A stretch of 64,000 nt of DNA from Anabaena minutissima FACHB-250 (lineage in GTDB: Bacteria; Cyanobacteriota; Cyanobacteriia; Cyanobacteriales; Nostocaceae), in the NCBI RefSeq assembly GCF_014697125.1, contig NZ_JACJRG010000010.1, positions 124,001 to 188,000 of the forward strand, given 5' to 3'. The notes beneath the pieces are model-generated. The model did no database searches, was not told the origin of the DNA, and saw only the letters and a program-made list of their open reading frames with translations. The position numbers and the translations under genes were made by a program. Shown in pieces: positions 63,279-64,000 of this stretch. Position 1 is the stretch's first letter. Each line of letters starts with the position of its first letter.

Positions 63279-64000
63279 TTATATTTTCTCATCAAACGGA
63301 GGTAAATTATTTGGGTCAATACCTTGCGATCGCAAATAAGCCATTAGTCGTTCTTTTTGCTGCTGTTCCTGTTCAATCTTTTCCACAGCCCAAGGTAACA
63401 AATGGCCATCTTTATCCCACCAGCGTAACCAATAACCAGTATGAGCTTCTTTTGTTCCTTGCCATGTTCCTAAATATAAACCCATTGCATCCACCCAATG
63501 ACGACCATTCTCATCGGGTAGCTTTAATTCATACCGGTCACGTTCGAGTTGGTGGTATTCCAATAATCCCCCATCTGGGTCAAAAATTATATAGATGGGA
63601 ACTTGCAATATTTGTTCATAAAAAAACCATCTTCCTGGCGGATAAGTACGTTTTACTGAATATTCTCCTCCGTCATTATCTGAGAGAAATTCCATCACAA
63701 TTAACGGAATTTCACCTTCTAAAATCGGGGTATAACTTTTGCGATTACTGATAATTTCATTTACCTGGGGAACATACACCCAATCTGGTGCTTTAATAAT
63801 AAATTGTCCGTTGACGGTTGCACACAGTCCAAAGTTTGACGCTATCAACATTTGTGGTTGGATGAAGCCACTGATTTCTAAGCTTTCACGCAAAGCACCA
63901 GCCAATATTGGCTGACCTGTATTCTCCACCGGTTCATCCTCTAGTTGAAAATCTTTGGGTAAGGCTTCCCAAGTTATTACCAGTTGAGCTTGGGGGTTGG
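63279..64000 (-). CDS. Uma2-family (PD-(D/E)XK-like) protein, partial, runs off right edge
   Basis: The minus-strand frame is open through base 64000 (upstream codons read NPQAQLVITWEALPKDFQLE), so the GTG near 63929 is an internal codon and the true start lies outside. The visible 240 residues contain the Uma2 (DUF820) fold: FIIKAPDWVYVPQVN, PLIVMEFLSDNDGGEYS and PGRWFFYEQILQVPIYIIFD. These carry the Asp and Glu/Gln positions of PD-(D/E)XK-like nucleases. The C-terminus is a Gln/Glu-rich helix (EKIEQEQQQKERLMAYLRSQ) typical of the cyanobacterial family. Such genes occur in many copies in Nostocales; their role is unknown. Confidence 0.85.
   Translation of the reverse strand, partial: NPQAQLVITWEALPKDFQLEDEPVENTGQPILAGALRESLEISGFIQPQMLIASNFGLCATVNGQFIIKAPDWVYVPQVNEIISNRKSYTPILEGEIPLIVMEFLSDNDGGEYSVKRTYPPGRWFFYEQILQVPIYIIFDPDGGLLEYHQLERDRYELKLPDENGRHWVDAMGLYLGTWQGTKEAHTGYWLRWWDKDGHLLPWAVEKIEQEQQQKERLMAYLRSQGIDPNNLPPFDEKI

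Noticed and set aside
63224..63751. Plus-strand 175-residue ORF at the right end
   Set aside because: It is antisense to the Uma2 gene, which has recognisable family motifs.

Overview
The window is chromosomal DNA of a filamentous, probably heterocyst-forming cyanobacterium (order Nostocales, Nostoc/Anabaena-like). The evidence is: many copies of the octamer GCGATCGC (HIP1); phycobilisome-related genes (a phycobiliprotein-like protein and a CpcS/CpeS-type lyase); an FtsH close to the thylakoid FtsH2 type; several Ser/Thr kinases; CHAT-CHASE2, DUF928 and pentapeptide-repeat proteins; and many short tandem heptanucleotide repeats (STRRs) between genes. Base composition is AT-rich, as is usual for the group.

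Layout. 1-7368 (minus): an envelope or exopolysaccharide locus with a membrane-bound nucleotide-sugar dehydratase, Wzx-type flippase, GT4 glycosyltransferase, Wzy-type polymerase and a parallel beta-helix protein cut by the left edge. 7369-8907: about 1.5 kb without a convincing intact gene, holding palindromic repeats and a decayed reading frame. 8908-26858: a mixed housekeeping and regulatory stretch (phycobiliprotein-like protein, Ser/Thr kinase, uvrB, an unrecognised protein with five 19-residue repeats, CsbD, lipoprotein, DUF928 plus CHAT-CHASE2, HEAT and pentapeptide proteins, chromophore lyase, 6-phosphogluconolactonase, FHA protein, M50 protease). 26933-28584: an IscB element with its upstream guide RNA. 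28649-36785: SpoIID-like protein, a two-component system whose response regulator and kinase genes are separated by a TnpB element, and a NYN protein. 37006-48597: SLH-glycosidase, phytase-like esterase, two tandem paralogous kinases, tRNA-Asp, gltX and ftsH. 55146-64000: a paired M16 protease operon with a divergent TetR gene, a pentapeptide protein, a large two-partner-secretion exoprotein and a Uma2 protein cut by the right edge.

The most interesting region is 48707-54873 (minus). Seven almost identical 80-82-residue peptides lie head to tail with a period of 374-383 bp. They are followed by a divergent eighth relative and then by an aminoglycoside-phosphotransferase-like kinase and a HopA1-type lyase. 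That enzyme pair is the split dehydratase known from class V lanthipeptides and thioviridamide-type peptides. All peptides have a conserved Gly-Gly-type leader, and none contains a cysteine, so the enzymes cannot be making lanthionine from these precursors alone. I infer a multi-precursor ribosomal peptide (RiPP) system whose products carry dehydroamino acids without thioether rings, or whose rings are closed in some other way. Two core types recur along the array, and each spacer carries conserved palindromes. A ninth peptide with a related leader but a different cargo (54619-54873) has its own terminator. No cyclase, C39 peptidase or ABC exporter for the products is visible in the window.
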